64,000 nt of DNA from Oharaeibacter diazotrophicus (GCF_004362745.1 NZ_SNXY01000006.1:1760114-1824113); one strand, 5' to 3'; counted from the first letter of the stretch, positions 1 through 9,913 are shown. Notes: generated from the letters alone by a model not told the origin. Program-made: numbers and translations.

Positions 1-1
1 G

Positions 2-400
2 AACCGGGTCATGGCGCGCTGGAACGCCAACCTCGCCGAGGACCTCAAGGCGCACGACCTCACCACTACCAAGATGCGCGCGCTCGCGGTGCTGTGCCTG
101 TCGGGCAGCCTGACCATCAACGAGCTGTCGGTCTACGCCGTCACCGAGCAGTCGACCATGAGCCGCACCCTCGACGCCCTCGAGGACCAGGGCCTGATCC
201 GCCGCGTCCCCCGCCCCGAGGACATGCGCGTGCGCGACGTCTCGGTCACCGAGGAGGGCCGCGCCGCCTTCGACAGCTTCTGGCCGGTGATGTACGAGGA
301 CTTCCGCGCCCTGTTCGACGGTGTCGACGACGAGGAGTACCGAGCCTTCGTCGCCACCCTCCACAAGCTGCTCAGGAACATCCGCAAGCACGAGCTGTGA
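2..400 (+). CDS. MarR-family transcriptional regulator (5' end outside window)
   Basis: Winged-helix regulator of the MarR type. The reading frame is open from base 2 and continues upstream in frame (Asn-Arg-Val before the first Met at 11), so the N-terminal helix is missing and the gene is cut by the window edge. The helix-turn-helix is seen as LSVYAVTEQSTMSRTLDALE followed by the wing with the family's D-x-R motif (EDMRVRDVSVTEEG). The C-terminal dimerisation helix ends in LLRNIRKHEL. About 132 residues are visible; the family is usually 140-160 residues. The ligand and targets cannot be read from the sequence. It converges on the next gene. Confidence 0.88.
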   Translation, partial: NRVMARWNANLAEDLKAHDLTTTKMRALAVLCLSGSLTINELSVYAVTEQSTMSRTLDALEDQGLIRRVPRPEDMRVRDVSVTEEGRAAFDSFWPVMYEDFRALFDGVDDEEYRAFVATLHKLLRNIRKHEL

Positions 401-407
401 GGGCGGT

Positions 408-1046
408 TCAGCTGCCACCCTCCATCGCCTTCCGCCACGCGTCGACGAAGTCTGGCACTTGGGCCACGCCGCCATCCTTGGGGCCCGCGAGCTTGAAGGG
501 CACAGGCTGGCAGAAGCCGTCCTCGCATGACGTCTGAAATGCACCCGCGCCTGGAGGCGCATTCGTTGCTCCCGGTGCGCCCAACGAGTTCTCACCGAGC
601 AACTTGATCGCCTGATCGAGCACCGCGGGATCGGCCTTCGCCTTGACCGCGGCCGCGATCTCAGCGTTGGTGGCGCCGAGCCGGAGCATCTTGGCTCGGA
701 GCGCAACCGCCTTGGCCACGTCCGGGCTGTCGGATACGTCGATCGGCGTTTCGGGTGGCGGGTTCAGATGGGCGATCACCGCCGGCTTGATCGCGACCGA
801 CAGGATCCCGGTGACGAGGCAGGCGACGAACAGCGCGCCCGCCGACTTCGACACCAGTTCGATCTTGTCCCGGTTCTCCGGCTTGCCCAGATCCGCCTTC
901 GACAAACCGAACGCGCCGACGGCGGCCGTCAGCCCGAACAGCAGCGGCAACAGCGTCCCGGCGATCGGCGTCGAGGAGAAGATCAGCAGGGCGCCCGTCA
1001 ACGCCCCCAGGCTGGCGAATCCGAAGATCGACGACTTCAAAGGCAT
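408..1046 (-). CDS. Hypothetical inner-membrane protein with three transmembrane segments
   Basis: I do not recognise a family. The 212-residue product has three hydrophobic segments (about residues 7-27, 30-48 and 66-87). A soluble alanine-rich tail follows that includes a short C-x5-C pair (SCEDGFCQP) near residue 175. The tail starts with an acidic Pro/Asp linker, then an amphipathic helical region (VALRAKMLRLGATNAEIAAAVKAKA). The ATG at 1046 is the first start in the frame. The gene stands alone, converging with the MarR gene (7-base gap) and divergent from the SoxYZ-like gene. No function is proposed. Confidence 0.7.
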   Translation of the reverse strand: MPLKSSIFGFASLGALTGALLIFSSTPIAGTLLPLLFGLTAAVGAFGLSKADLGKPENRDKIELVSKSAGALFVACLVTGILSVAIKPAVIAHLNPPPETPIDVSDSPDVAKAVALRAKMLRLGATNAEIAAAVKAKADPAVLDQAIKLLGENSLGAPGATNAPPGAGAFQTSCEDGFCQPVPFKLAGPKDGGVAQVPDFVDAWRKAMEGGS

Positions 1047-1263
1047 GGCCGCCCCTCCGCAACCGAGGGCCGATGGTTGCAGATGTGCACGCGCGTCACA
1101 AGGCCGTACCCGCGTGCGGCGCGTTCCCGCCCCCCGCCCCCGGCACGCGCCCTGCCCTTCAGGAAATATTTCCCGGCTTCCCGCTGGCGGCGCAAAGCGG
1201 TTTCGCTATTCTTCTCCCCCGAGGGACGGGCGTGCGGAGGAGCCGCCCGGCGAGGAAACGGGG

Positions 1264-2118
1264 ATGGAGATGATGAAGCGTGGCGGTATCGGCCGCGGCC
1301 CGCTGGTCGCGGCGCTGCTCCTGGCGTCGGCCCTCGTCGGACCCGCGGCGGCCGAGGATGCGCCGGCGAGCGCGGCGGAGAGCAGCTGGCCGGCCCTGTC
1401 GGCCGACGTGTTCGGTGGTCGCCCGATCGGCGACGGCACCGGCCTGATCGCGCTCGCCGCCCCGGTCAACCACCCCGACGCCGGCGCCATCCCGGTCACG
1501 ATCACCACGGCCGGCCCCGCCGCCGGCCCGGACCGGATCGAGAAGCTGACGCTGATCGTCGACGAGAATCCCTCGCCGGTGGTCGCCAGCTTCGACGTCG
1601 CCGACGGCGCGGTCCTCGCCAAGGTCGAGACCACCATCCGCGTCAATCGCTTCTCGAGCGTCCACCTCGTCGCCGAGACCGCCGACGGCCGGCTGCTCGC
1701 TGTCGAGCGCTTCGTCAAGGGCTCCGGCGGCTGTTCGGCCCGCGGCGTCGAACTGCGCGAGGCGGCGCTGAAGGACCTCGGCGAGATGGCCTTCTCCGAG
1801 ATCGGCCGCACCCCGCGCGCCGACGGCTCGCTCGAGCGACAGGTCGAGATCTCCGTCCAGCACCCGAACTACACGGGCATGCAGATGGACTACGTCACGC
1901 TCTACTACATCCCGGCCCACTTCATGACCGAGATGGCGCTGGCGCAGGACGGCCGCCCGCTGGTGACGATCGAGAGCGGCATCTCGGTGTCGGAGAACCC
2001 GCATTTCCGCATCACCTACGCCACGCCGAGCCGCGGCAAGGACCTCGCCGTCGACGTGTCCGACAGCGAGGGCCTGCGCTTCCACCGCGCCTTCCCGCTC
2101 GACGCCTCCGGCACCTGA
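1264..2118 (+). CDS. Exported SoxYZ-like carrier protein (quinoprotein-dehydrogenase-associated type)
   Basis: Probable periplasmic fused SoxY-SoxZ-like protein of 284 residues. A signal peptide spans about residues 1-27 (MMKRGG... ALLLASALVGPAAA). Residues about 45-150 form the SoxY-like immunoglobulin fold, ending in GSGGCSA, which resembles the Cys-bearing swinging arm of SoxY. The SoxZ-like domain follows (QHPNYTGMQMDYVTLYYIPAHF). In this family the fusion usually accompanies PQQ-dependent alcohol dehydrogenases and their cytochromes, and none of these is visible here, so the partner is unknown. The start at 1264 was chosen because a GAGGAA ribosome-binding site lies 6 bases before it; the frame is open far upstream without a signal peptide. 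The IS110 element begins 65 bases downstream. Confidence 0.8.
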   Translation: MEMMKRGGIGRGPLVAALLLASALVGPAAAEDAPASAAESSWPALSADVFGGRPIGDGTGLIALAAPVNHPDAGAIPVTITTAGPAAGPDRIEKLTLIVDENPSPVVASFDVADGAVLAKVETTIRVNRFSSVHLVAETADGRLLAVERFVKGSGGCSARGVELREAALKDLGEMAFSEIGRTPRADGSLERQVEISVQHPNYTGMQMDYVTLYYIPAHFMTEMALAQDGRPLVTIESGISVSENPHFRITYATPSRGKDLAVDVSDSEGLRFHRAFPLDASGT

Positions 2119-3303
<1,185 letters not shown>

Positions 3304-3318
3304 CCACCAAGACAGTCG

Positions 3319-3433
3319 CTCCCCCCTTGCGGGGGGAGGGACAGGGAGAGGGGTTCACCCGGCATAGAACGTACCGGCGGTCGAAGCCCCGCGTACCCCT
3401 CTCTCCAATTCTCCCCCACAAGGGGGGAGAGGG
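3319..3433. repeat. Repeat A, copy 1 (right part; split by the IS110 element)
   Basis: GC-rich bipartite inverted repeat. The left arm is CTCCCCCCTTGCGGGGGGAG followed by GGACAGGGAGAGGGG (3319-3353). The right arm is the reverse form, CCCCTCTCTCCAATTCTCCC to GGGGGGAGAGGG (3396-3433), and about 45 bases of unique sequence lie between them. The first bases of the copy, CCACCGCGTCCCCT, are at 2171-2184, on the other side of the insertion sequence. Each arm is itself a strong hairpin. It lies between the recombinase gene and the convergent iorB. Confidence 0.8.
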
Positions 3434-3520
3434 CCCGCCGAGCGGATGGCCGGCGGTGCGGCTCGCGAAAACCGTTCTCAGCGGATACGCCCTGGCGTCC
3501 GCCGCAACCTGAACCTCGCA

Positions 3521-3672
3521 ACCGCGTCCCCTCCCCCCTGGAGGGGGAGGGACAGGGAGAGGAGGCAACCGCCGCGACATTTGTCCAAGCGACAGAATGA
3601 CGAGGCGGCAGACCGTACGTCTCTCGGCGTCGGCCCCCTCTCTCCAACTCTCCCCCTCCAGGGGGGAGAGGG
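3521..3672. repeat. Repeat A, copy 2
   Basis: Uninterrupted copy of the bipartite repeat. The left arm is ACCGCGTCCCCTCCCCCCTG and GAGGGGGAGGGACAGGGAGA (3521-3560); the right arm is CCCCCTCTCTCCAACTCTCC to GGGGGGAGAGGG (3634-3672). Copies 1 and 2 also share the sequence after the right arm (CGGTGCGGCTCGCGA at 3455 and 3692), so this region looks like a tandem duplication of about 240 bases. The 501 bases between the IS110 recombinase and iorB (3304-3804) hold only repeats. Confidence 0.8.
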
Positions 3673-3753
3673 CCGGTCGAGGATGGGGTCGACGGTGCGG
3701 CTCGCGACCAACGCAGTCGCGTCGACGACCAGCGCCGTCCGAGACCCGAAGCC

Positions 3754-3790
3754 CGACTGCCGACTGCCGACTGCCGAAGCCCTACTGCCT
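3754..3790. repeat. Tandem CGACTGC heptamer repeat, array 1
   Basis: Three head-to-tail copies of the 7-base unit CGACTGC followed by the degenerate units CGAAGCC and CTACTGC. It lies directly beside repeat A copy 2 and 15 bases past the stop codon of iorB. The same array, longer, follows repeat A copy 3 at 9857. No coding potential was recognised. Confidence 0.75.
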
Positions 3791-3804
3791 CCCCCCTGCC
3801 CCCT

Positions 3805-5352
3805 TCACAACGTCCCCACCGTCTTCAGCGCCCCGTCGAGCGCCACGCCGGCCTCGTCGAGCAGGGCGGCCTGCCGGAGCCGCGCGAGCCAGACCGCGCC
3901 ATCCTCGCGCGGGATCAGCGTCGGCAGCGCGGAGAGCACGCGGTCGAACTTGGAGACGCCGCGGGCGTGGGTGTCGGAATAGCCCTTGACCAGCCGGCGG
4001 CAGCCGAGCACCTCGACGGCGAGGTCGTAGTTGGCCGGGAGCGTCGCCGAGGCGGTGGCGAGCCAGGCTTCGCGGTGGGCGGTCTCGCGGGCGTGGCGGA
4101 GCGAGCCGCGGCGGCGGCCGCGCAGGCCCGCGACCATGTAGAGCCCGAGGAACCAGAACAGCGTGTGCGTCTTCACGCGGCGGCCGCGGTTCACCACCCG
4201 GTCGAGCGCGCGGTAGAGCCGCGGGCGGTTCTCGATGAAGAGACCGAGCCGCTCCGGCAGGGTGCCGCAGACCTCCTCCATGCGCGGGTGCATGTACTCG
4301 GTGGTGTGCAGCACCTGGCCCTCGCGCACGCCGACCTCGCGGCGCACACGGGCGAGCCGGGCGGCGCGGGTCTTGAGGTCGGCGACGCGGACGACGTCGT
4401 CGTAGGCCATTGCGACCGCGACGTATTTCGCCGCCGCCACCGTGAAGGCGAAGCCGCGCTCGGCGCCGCCGGCGGCGACGTCCTCGCCGTGCAGCCGGCG
4501 GACGCGGTCGAGATACTCGCCGGCGTAGTCGGGGTCCTGGTAGGCGGTGAGCGTCTTGACGCCGGCGAACAGCATCGCCCGCGCCGCTTCCGGGAACTCC
4601 GCGCGGATGCGGTGGACCAGCCGGTCGAGCGCGGGATGGCCGGCGGTCTCCGGCACGGCGTCGAGCCGCTTCGGCGCCGTGCGCGCCACCGCCTCGCGCG
4701 GCTTGTCGCGGACGCGGTCGGCGGCGACGCGGAAGGCCTTCAGGCTCGCCTCGACGCCCTTGCCGCCGGCGCCGATCGTCGCCTCGAAGGCCTCGCGCGG
4801 GAAGGGCAGCACGCCGGAACCGGCGAGCGCGCCGAACATCGAGGCCGAGATCACGCTGCCGTTCGCCTTGGCCACCGCCTCCATGTCGAAGGCGATGGTG
4901 CGCTTGGCCGCGAAGTCGGTGGCGGCGACGACCACGCCGGGGTCGCCGACGCCGTCGCCGGGACGCTCCTTCTCGACCACCGCGAAGGAGCGGTGTGTCG
5001 AGGCGATCAGCGTGGTGCGGTCGGGCGTGACGAGGCCGCGCAGGACCGAGCGCCCCGCCTCCATCAGTTCGGCGGCCATCACGACGTCGACGTCGCCCGG
5101 CGTCGGCATCAGCGAAAGCACCGGCGCGCGCCCGTCCTTCGCCGGCAGCATCTCGACGTAGTAGATGGTGGCGCCGGTGCGCTGGGCGACGCCCGGCACC
5201 GATGTGGTCTGCGCCATCCACCCCTCAGCTTCGGCGAGGGCGACGATCCAGTCGGCGAGCACGCCGCCGCCCTGACCGCCCATGGCGAGGATGGCGATCG
5301 ACAGCGGCCGGTCGGTGGAGAGGCGCGCGGGGAAGGTCTCGTGCCGCGTCAT
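3805..5352 (-). CDS. iorB: Indolepyruvate:ferredoxin oxidoreductase, beta subunit (long form)
   Basis: Small-subunit partner of IorA in the oxidative decarboxylation of aryl pyruvates (indolepyruvate, phenylpyruvate) to aryl-acetyl-CoA with ferredoxin reduction. The product has 515 residues. About residues 15-210 form the pyruvate-ferredoxin-oxidoreductase gamma-type domain (ILAMGGQGGGVLADWIVALA; TTSVPGVAQRTGATIYYVEM). The remaining 300 residues are the extra C-terminal domain (DUF6537 type) of the long proteobacterial beta subunits, with HTLFWFLGLYMVAGLRGRRR near residue 400. The start at 5352 lies 17 bases after the iorA stop. The frame stays open upstream through iorA on the same strand, which is only a shadow. 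It converges on the repeats at 3.3-3.8 kb. Confidence 0.93.
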   Translation of the reverse strand: MTRHETFPARLSTDRPLSIAILAMGGQGGGVLADWIVALAEAEGWMAQTTSVPGVAQRTGATIYYVEMLPAKDGRAPVLSLMPTPGDVDVVMAAELMEAGRSVLRGLVTPDRTTLIASTHRSFAVVEKERPGDGVGDPGVVVAATDFAAKRTIAFDMEAVAKANGSVISASMFGALAGSGVLPFPREAFEATIGAGGKGVEASLKAFRVAADRVRDKPREAVARTAPKRLDAVPETAGHPALDRLVHRIRAEFPEAARAMLFAGVKTLTAYQDPDYAGEYLDRVRRLHGEDVAAGGAERGFAFTVAAAKYVAVAMAYDDVVRVADLKTRAARLARVRREVGVREGQVLHTTEYMHPRMEEVCGTLPERLGLFIENRPRLYRALDRVVNRGRRVKTHTLFWFLGLYMVAGLRGRRRGSLRHARETAHREAWLATASATLPANYDLAVEVLGCRRLVKGYSDTHARGVSKFDRVLSALPTLIPREDGAVWLARLRQAALLDEAGVALDGALKTVGTL

Positions 5353-5369
5353 GGGCGTGGGCTCCGGGT

Positions 5370-7523
5370 TCACTCGGCGAAGACGACGCGGCGCGCCGCG
5401 CGGCGGCGCTGCAGCCAGGCGATGACCGTGCCGCGGACGCGGTCGAGCAGCAGGTCCCAGCGGGTCGGGTTGTGCACCACCTCGGCCTTGTAGAAGGACG
5501 GGCACAGCACCGCGGCCTCGGCGACCTCGCCGCAATTGCCGCAGCCGACGCAGTTCTCGTCGATGGCGGCGACCGGATCGTCCTTCAGCGGATCGTCGGT
5601 GTGCTTGACCGTCAGCGACGGGCAGCCGGACAGGCGGATGCAGGCGTGGTCGCCGGTGCAGACGTCCTCGTCGACGCCGAACTTCTCGCGCACCACGCGC
5701 CGGCCGTCCTTGACCGCCTTGGCGAACAGCGGCTTCACCCGGCGCTGCTTGTTCAGCATGCACTCGGAGGAGGCGACGATGATCTTCGGTCCGGGCGCGT
5801 CGGTGGTTAGCGCCTCGCGCAGCGTGTCGCGCATTTTGCCGACGTCGTAGGTGCGGTCGATCTGGCGCACCCAGGTGGCGCCGACGCCCTTCACGGCGGC
5901 GACGATCGAGTTGTTGGTCTTGCGCCGCGGGTTGAGCGCGCGCGAGGACAGGATGTCCTGCCCGCCGGTGGCGGCCGAATAATAGTTGTCGACGACCAGG
6001 ATCACCCCGTCCTGCTTGTTGAAGACGGCGTTGCCGACCGACGAGTTCAGGCCGTTGTGCCAGAAGCCGCCGTCGCCCATCACCGAGATCGGGCGCTTGT
6101 CGGCCTCGACGTTGAAGGCCGACGCCGAGGCGGGCCCGAGGCCGTAGCCCATGGTGGTGGCGCCGATGTTGAACGGCGGCAGGATCGAGAACAGGTGGCA
6201 GCCGATGTCGGCCGAGACGTGGTGTCGGCCGAGTTCCTGCTCGACCAGCTTCATCGCCGCGAAGATCGGCCGCTCCGGACAGCCGACGCAGAAGCCGGCC
6301 GGCCGGGCCGGCACCACCTCGGCCAGCGCCTTGACCTTGGGGTCGGCGAGCACGCCGGACGGGTCCGGCAGCGGCGGCTGGTTGCCGAGCAGCGGCCGGG
6401 CGTTGGCCTCGACGAACTGCCGGAGCCCCTTGGTCAGCACCGGCGTGGTGTATTCGCCGCCCATCGGCAGCACGTCCTTGCCCGACACCCTCGTCTGGAT
6501 GTCGCGGCGACGCAGGATGGTGCTCAGCGCCTGCTCGATGTACTCGGGCGCGCCCTCCTCGACCACCACCACCGCCTTCTTGGACGCGCAGAAGGCGACC
6601 AGCTCGTCCTCGATCAGCGGATAGGTCACGTTCATCACGTAGAGCGGCACCGCCGTCTCGCCGTAGACGTCCGCGAGGCCGAGAAGTTGCAGGGCGCGCA
6701 TGACGTTGTTGTACATGCCGCCCTGGAGCACGATGCCGATCTCGGCCGTCTCCGGTCCGAACAGCTCGTTGAGCTTGCGGCTCTTGACGAACTCCACCGC
6801 GGCCGGCCAGCGCCGCTCGAGCTTGTCCTTCTCCTGCAGGAAGGAGGCCGGCGGCAGCACGATGCGGTTGACGTCGCGCACCGGGTTCTCGACCGCCTCC
6901 TTCAGCGTGAAGGCCGGCTTGCGGTTGGCCTTGGCGACGAACTGGCCGTGGACGTGGCAGGTGCGGATGCGCACCTCCAGCATCACCGGCGTGCTCGACG
7001 CCTCGGAGAGCTCGAAACCCTCCTCGACCATGCGCACCACGGTCGGCAGGTCGGGTCGCGGGTCGAGCAGCCACATCTGCGACTTCATCGCGTAGGCGTG
7101 GCTGCGCTCCTGCATGATCGAGGAGCCCTCGCCGTAGTCCTCGCCGATCACGATCAGCGCGCCGCCGGTGACGCCGGACGACGACAGGTTGGAGAGCGCG
7201 TCGGCGGCGACGTTGGTGCCGGCGGTCGACTTCCAGGTCACCGCACCGCGCACCGGATACATCACCGAGGCCGACAGCATCGCCGCCGCGGTCGCCTCCG
7301 AGGCCGACGATTCGAAGTGGACCCCGAGGTCCTCCATGACGTCCTTGGCGTCGGCCAGCACGTCCATCAGGTGCGAGATCGGCGAGCCCTGGTAGCCGCC
7401 GACGTAGGAGACGCCCGACTGCAGCAGCGCCTTGGTGATCGCGAGGATGCCCTCGCCGCGGAAGATCTCGCCCTCGCCGAGCTTCAGGTCCTCGACTTCG
7501 CGGGCAAACGAACGCTCTGCCAT
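5370..7523 (-). CDS. iorA: Indolepyruvate:ferredoxin oxidoreductase, alpha subunit
   Basis: Thiamine-diphosphate and iron-sulfur catalytic subunit, 717 residues, the usual length. Order: an N-terminal pyrimidine-binding domain (GGYQGSPISHLMDVLADA; FESSASEATAAAMLSASVMY), a transketolase-C-like domain, a pyrophosphate-binding domain with CVGCPERPIF and the GDGGFWHNG...N Mg-TPP motif near residue 480-495, and a C-terminal ferredoxin domain with CVGCGNCGEVAEAAVLCP. The preceding cluster (CTGDHACIRLSGCP) is less canonical. Works in the cytoplasm with IorB. It links aromatic amino-acid breakdown to aryl-acetyl-CoA and reduced ferredoxin. It is first gene of a two-gene operon and divergent from a peptide-type ABC operon. 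Confidence 0.95.
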   Translation of the reverse strand: MAERSFAREVEDLKLGEGEIFRGEGILAITKALLQSGVSYVGGYQGSPISHLMDVLADAKDVMEDLGVHFESSASEATAAAMLSASVMYPVRGAVTWKSTAGTNVAADALSNLSSSGVTGGALIVIGEDYGEGSSIMQERSHAYAMKSQMWLLDPRPDLPTVVRMVEEGFELSEASSTPVMLEVRIRTCHVHGQFVAKANRKPAFTLKEAVENPVRDVNRIVLPPASFLQEKDKLERRWPAAVEFVKSRKLNELFGPETAEIGIVLQGGMYNNVMRALQLLGLADVYGETAVPLYVMNVTYPLIEDELVAFCASKKAVVVVEEGAPEYIEQALSTILRRRDIQTRVSGKDVLPMGGEYTTPVLTKGLRQFVEANARPLLGNQPPLPDPSGVLADPKVKALAEVVPARPAGFCVGCPERPIFAAMKLVEQELGRHHVSADIGCHLFSILPPFNIGATTMGYGLGPASASAFNVEADKRPISVMGDGGFWHNGLNSSVGNAVFNKQDGVILVVDNYYSAATGGQDILSSRALNPRRKTNNSIVAAVKGVGATWVRQIDRTYDVGKMRDTLREALTTDAPGPKIIVASSECMLNKQRRVKPLFAKAVKDGRRVVREKFGVDEDVCTGDHACIRLSGCPSLTVKHTDDPLKDDPVAAIDENCVGCGNCGEVAEAAVLCPSFYKAEVVHNPTRWDLLLDRVRGTVIAWLQRRRAARRVVFAE

Positions 7524-7924
7524 ATCGGGCCTCCCGGGGGAGATCGCCGCCCTCGACGACGATCGCTTGCAAATTCATATTTCCGTCGCGCCGGACCTGT
7601 CAACCGATCCCGATCGTCCAATCGGCGTGCCCGGCACGCCCTTCCCGCAATGCAGCGCGCCCCGGCCCGCCCGATCGCTGCGCGGCCGACGCCGACCCTG
7701 GCCCCGGCCTACTCGCGTCGTCGCCGCAATTATATGCACACGCATTCATCTCGACCGCTCGAGGCGGCGGCGATTTGCCTTGCGCCGCGCCGCCGGATGC
7801 CCACAGATTCCCCTTGGCAGCGGCCGACTTGTTATTTTAAGCTTGAAACAACGACACGGGGAAAACCCCGGTCACAGGGTCTGCCGGCGCCATGCCGGCC
7901 GAGAAGATGAGGGGAGAGGGTTCC
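7524..7924. promoter_or_regulatory. Divergent control region between iorA and the first peptide ABC operon
   Basis: 401 bases without a gene. AT-rich islands lie near iorA (GCTTGCAAATTCATATTT at 7565-7582), in the middle (CGCAATTATATGCAC at 7727-7741) and near the transporter (7828-7852). The last contains the inverted repeat TTGTT-N13-AACAA (7829-7851), a possible regulator site. A good ribosome-binding site, GGGGAGAGGG, sits before the ATG at 7925. I cannot assign promoter boxes with confidence. Confidence 0.5.
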
Positions 7925-9469
7925 ATGCTGACGCCGTCCCGTCGTCAGGCGCTCGCATTGGGCGCCGGCGGTTTCCTGGCCACGCTCGTCACCGGCCGCG
8001 GCATCGCCCGCGCCGCCGAGGGCGGCACGCTCACCATCGCCTACAACGTCAACCTGCCGTCCTTCGACCCGACCGTGGGTCCGTCGGCGGTCAACCCGAC
8101 GATCCAGGCGATCTACCGCTCGATCTTCGACCAGTTCGTCGGCCAGGCGCCGGACCTGTCGTTCCAGCCCGGCCTCGGCCTCCTCACCGAGTGGGGCTGG
8201 AACGAGGACAAGACCAAGATCCACATGACCGTGCGCGAGGGCGTCACCTGGCACGACGGCTCGCCCTTCACGGCCGAGGACGTGGTGTGGTCGCTCCAGC
8301 GCGCCGCCGACGAGAAGACCGGCAACCCGATCCAATTCGTCTGGTCGACCGCCGGCAACTACGTCGTCGACGGCAACAAGATCACCGCCGACGTGCTGCG
8401 CTTCGAGCCGACCTTCTTCAAGTGGATGGCCTTCCTCACCGGCTACGTGCTGCCGAAGGCCTATTACGAGAAGGTCGGGCCGGAGGGCTTCGAGAAGAAG
8501 CCCGTGGGCACCGGGCCCTACATGGTCGACGCCTACGAGGGCAACGCCTTCCTGCGCCTCAAGGCCAACCCGAACTGGTACGGCGGCAAGCCGGCCTTCG
8601 ACACCGTGGTGTTCAAGTTCGTGCCGGACGCCACCAGCCGCGTCGCCGAGATCGAGTCCGGCTCCTCGGACGTCACCCTCGAGGTGCCCTACGAGGAGTT
8701 CGACCGCCTGATCGAGATCGAGGGCCTCGCCGGCTCGGCGACGCCGATCTCCGACATCGGCATGATCTTCCTGAACGACGTCGACGCGATGCTGGACAAG
8801 AACGTCCGCCTCGCCGCCCACCACGCCATCGACAAGGAAGCCATCGTCAAGCGGCTGCTGCTCGGCTACGGCGTGCCGATCGACACGCTCGAGGCGCCGG
8901 AATACGCCGCCTACGACGCTTCCATCAAGGTCGGCTACGACCCGGAGAAGGCCAAGGAACTCCTGAAGGCCTCGGGCTTCTCGACCGAGAACCCGGTCAA
9001 GTTCAGGATCCAGACGACGCGCGGCTTCAAGCCGAAGGACTACGAGATGGTCCAGGCGATCGTCGGCATGTGGCGCAAGGTCGGCATCGAGGCCGAGATC
9101 GAGGTCTACGAGATCGCCAAGCACTACGAGCTGCGCGCCGCCGACCAGCTCGCCCCGGCCGCCTTCTACAATTGGGGCAACGCCATCGGCGACCCGACCA
9201 CGTCGACCGGCTTCGCCATGTTCGGCCCCTCGCCCCACTCGGTCTGGGACACCGACGACCTCGACGCCATGATCGCCCCGCTCTGGGGCGAGAAGGACGA
9301 GGAAAAGCGCATCGCCGGCTGGAAGGCGGTCGACAAGTACATCGCAGAAGAGGGCTACGTCATCCCGCTGCTGCAGTACGTCCAGCCGGTCGTCTACAAG
9401 GCGAGCCTCAAGGTCACCCCCAACGTCTCCGGCGCCCTCCAGCCGACGCTGATCGCGCCCGGCGCCTGA
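7925..9469 (+). CDS. Oligopeptide-type ABC transporter, substrate-binding protein
   Basis: Periplasmic solute-binding protein of the DppA/OppA family (SBP_bac_5), 514 residues. A twin-arginine-like leader is visible (SRRQALALGAGGFLATLVTG, cleavage after RAA near residue 34). The family signature is WHDGSPFTAEDVVWSLQRA at about residue 110, and GTGPY follows near residue 200. The start at 7925 was chosen for its GGAGAGGG site; an ATG at 7892 lacks one. First gene of a transporter operon whose permease genes begin only after a 481-base repeat-filled gap. The neighbouring iorAB genes make aromatic keto acids or peptides conceivable ligands, but this is inference. Confidence 0.93.
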   Translation: MLTPSRRQALALGAGGFLATLVTGRGIARAAEGGTLTIAYNVNLPSFDPTVGPSAVNPTIQAIYRSIFDQFVGQAPDLSFQPGLGLLTEWGWNEDKTKIHMTVREGVTWHDGSPFTAEDVVWSLQRAADEKTGNPIQFVWSTAGNYVVDGNKITADVLRFEPTFFKWMAFLTGYVLPKAYYEKVGPEGFEKKPVGTGPYMVDAYEGNAFLRLKANPNWYGGKPAFDTVVFKFVPDATSRVAEIESGSSDVTLEVPYEEFDRLIEIEGLAGSATPISDIGMIFLNDVDAMLDKNVRLAAHHAIDKEAIVKRLLLGYGVPIDTLEAPEYAAYDASIKVGYDPEKAKELLKASGFSTENPVKFRIQTTRGFKPKDYEMVQAIVGMWRKVGIEAEIEVYEIAKHYELRAADQLAPAAFYNWGNAIGDPTTSTGFAMFGPSPHSVWDTDDLDAMIAPLWGEKDEEKRIAGWKAVDKYIAEEGYVIPLLQYVQPVVYKASLKVTPNVSGALQPTLIAPGA

Positions 9470-9592
9470 CGGGCGGGGCGCACGCGGCCGCCTCGCTTCC
9501 GCCCGATCGCCGGGCGGAGGAGTCGCCACCGCCGAGCGGATTGCCTACCGGCAGGTCAAGCCGTGCCCGCTTCCCGGTTCGCCGTACCCCTT

Positions 9593-9740
9593 CCACCGCG
9601 TCCCCTCCCCCTTGGAGGGGGAGGGACAGGGAGAGGGGGCCACCCGCGCCGACGCCGGCCGACGTCGCCGGCGAGGGCACCCGGAAGCCGCACGGCGTCT
9701 GCCCCCTCTCCCCAACCCTCCCCCTCCAGGGGGGAGGGGG
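9593..9740. repeat. Repeat A, copy 3
   Basis: Third copy of the bipartite inverted repeat. The left arm is CCACCGCGTCCCCTCCCCCT then TGGAGGGGGAGGGACAGGGA (9593-9632 and on to 9639); the right arm is CCCCCTCTCCCCAACCCTCC to GGGGGGAGGGGG (9702-9740). It lies between the substrate-binding gene and its permease genes, all on one strand. Its hairpins may therefore cut down transcription or protect the upstream message. The rest of the 9470-9950 gap holds the heptamer array and nothing else that I can identify. Confidence 0.8.
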
Positions 9741-9856
9741 CAGGTCGATCGGGTGGAAGCGGGAAGCGCAGGACGACGACGGGGCTGAAGGACGGAGGCA
9801 GAACTGCCGACGCTCGGCAATCGACACTCTCCTTCCGATTGCCGAAGCCCCACTTC

Positions 9857-9913
9857 CGACTGCCGACTGCCGACTGCCGACTGCCGACTGCCGAAGCCCT
9901 ACTGCCTACTGCC
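9857..9913. repeat. Tandem CGACTGC heptamer repeat, array 2
   Basis: Five head-to-tail copies of CGACTGC, then the degenerate units CGAAGCC, CTACTGC and CTACTGC. It lies 38 bases before the first permease start. It is the same unit, order and degenerate tail as at 3754, and again next to repeat A. A related degenerate stretch (GATTGCCGAAGCCCCACTTC) immediately precedes it. Confidence 0.75.

Noticed and set aside
3805..7578. One continuous 1257-codon frame on the minus strand covering iorB and the iorA region
   Set aside because: Only the last 515 codons match a protein (iorB); the rest is iorA read in another frame. iorA has its own intact gene with a stop before iorB.
9857..9913. Heptamer array as a CRISPR
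   Set aside because: Units are contiguous and 7 bases long, without spacers, and no cas genes are near.
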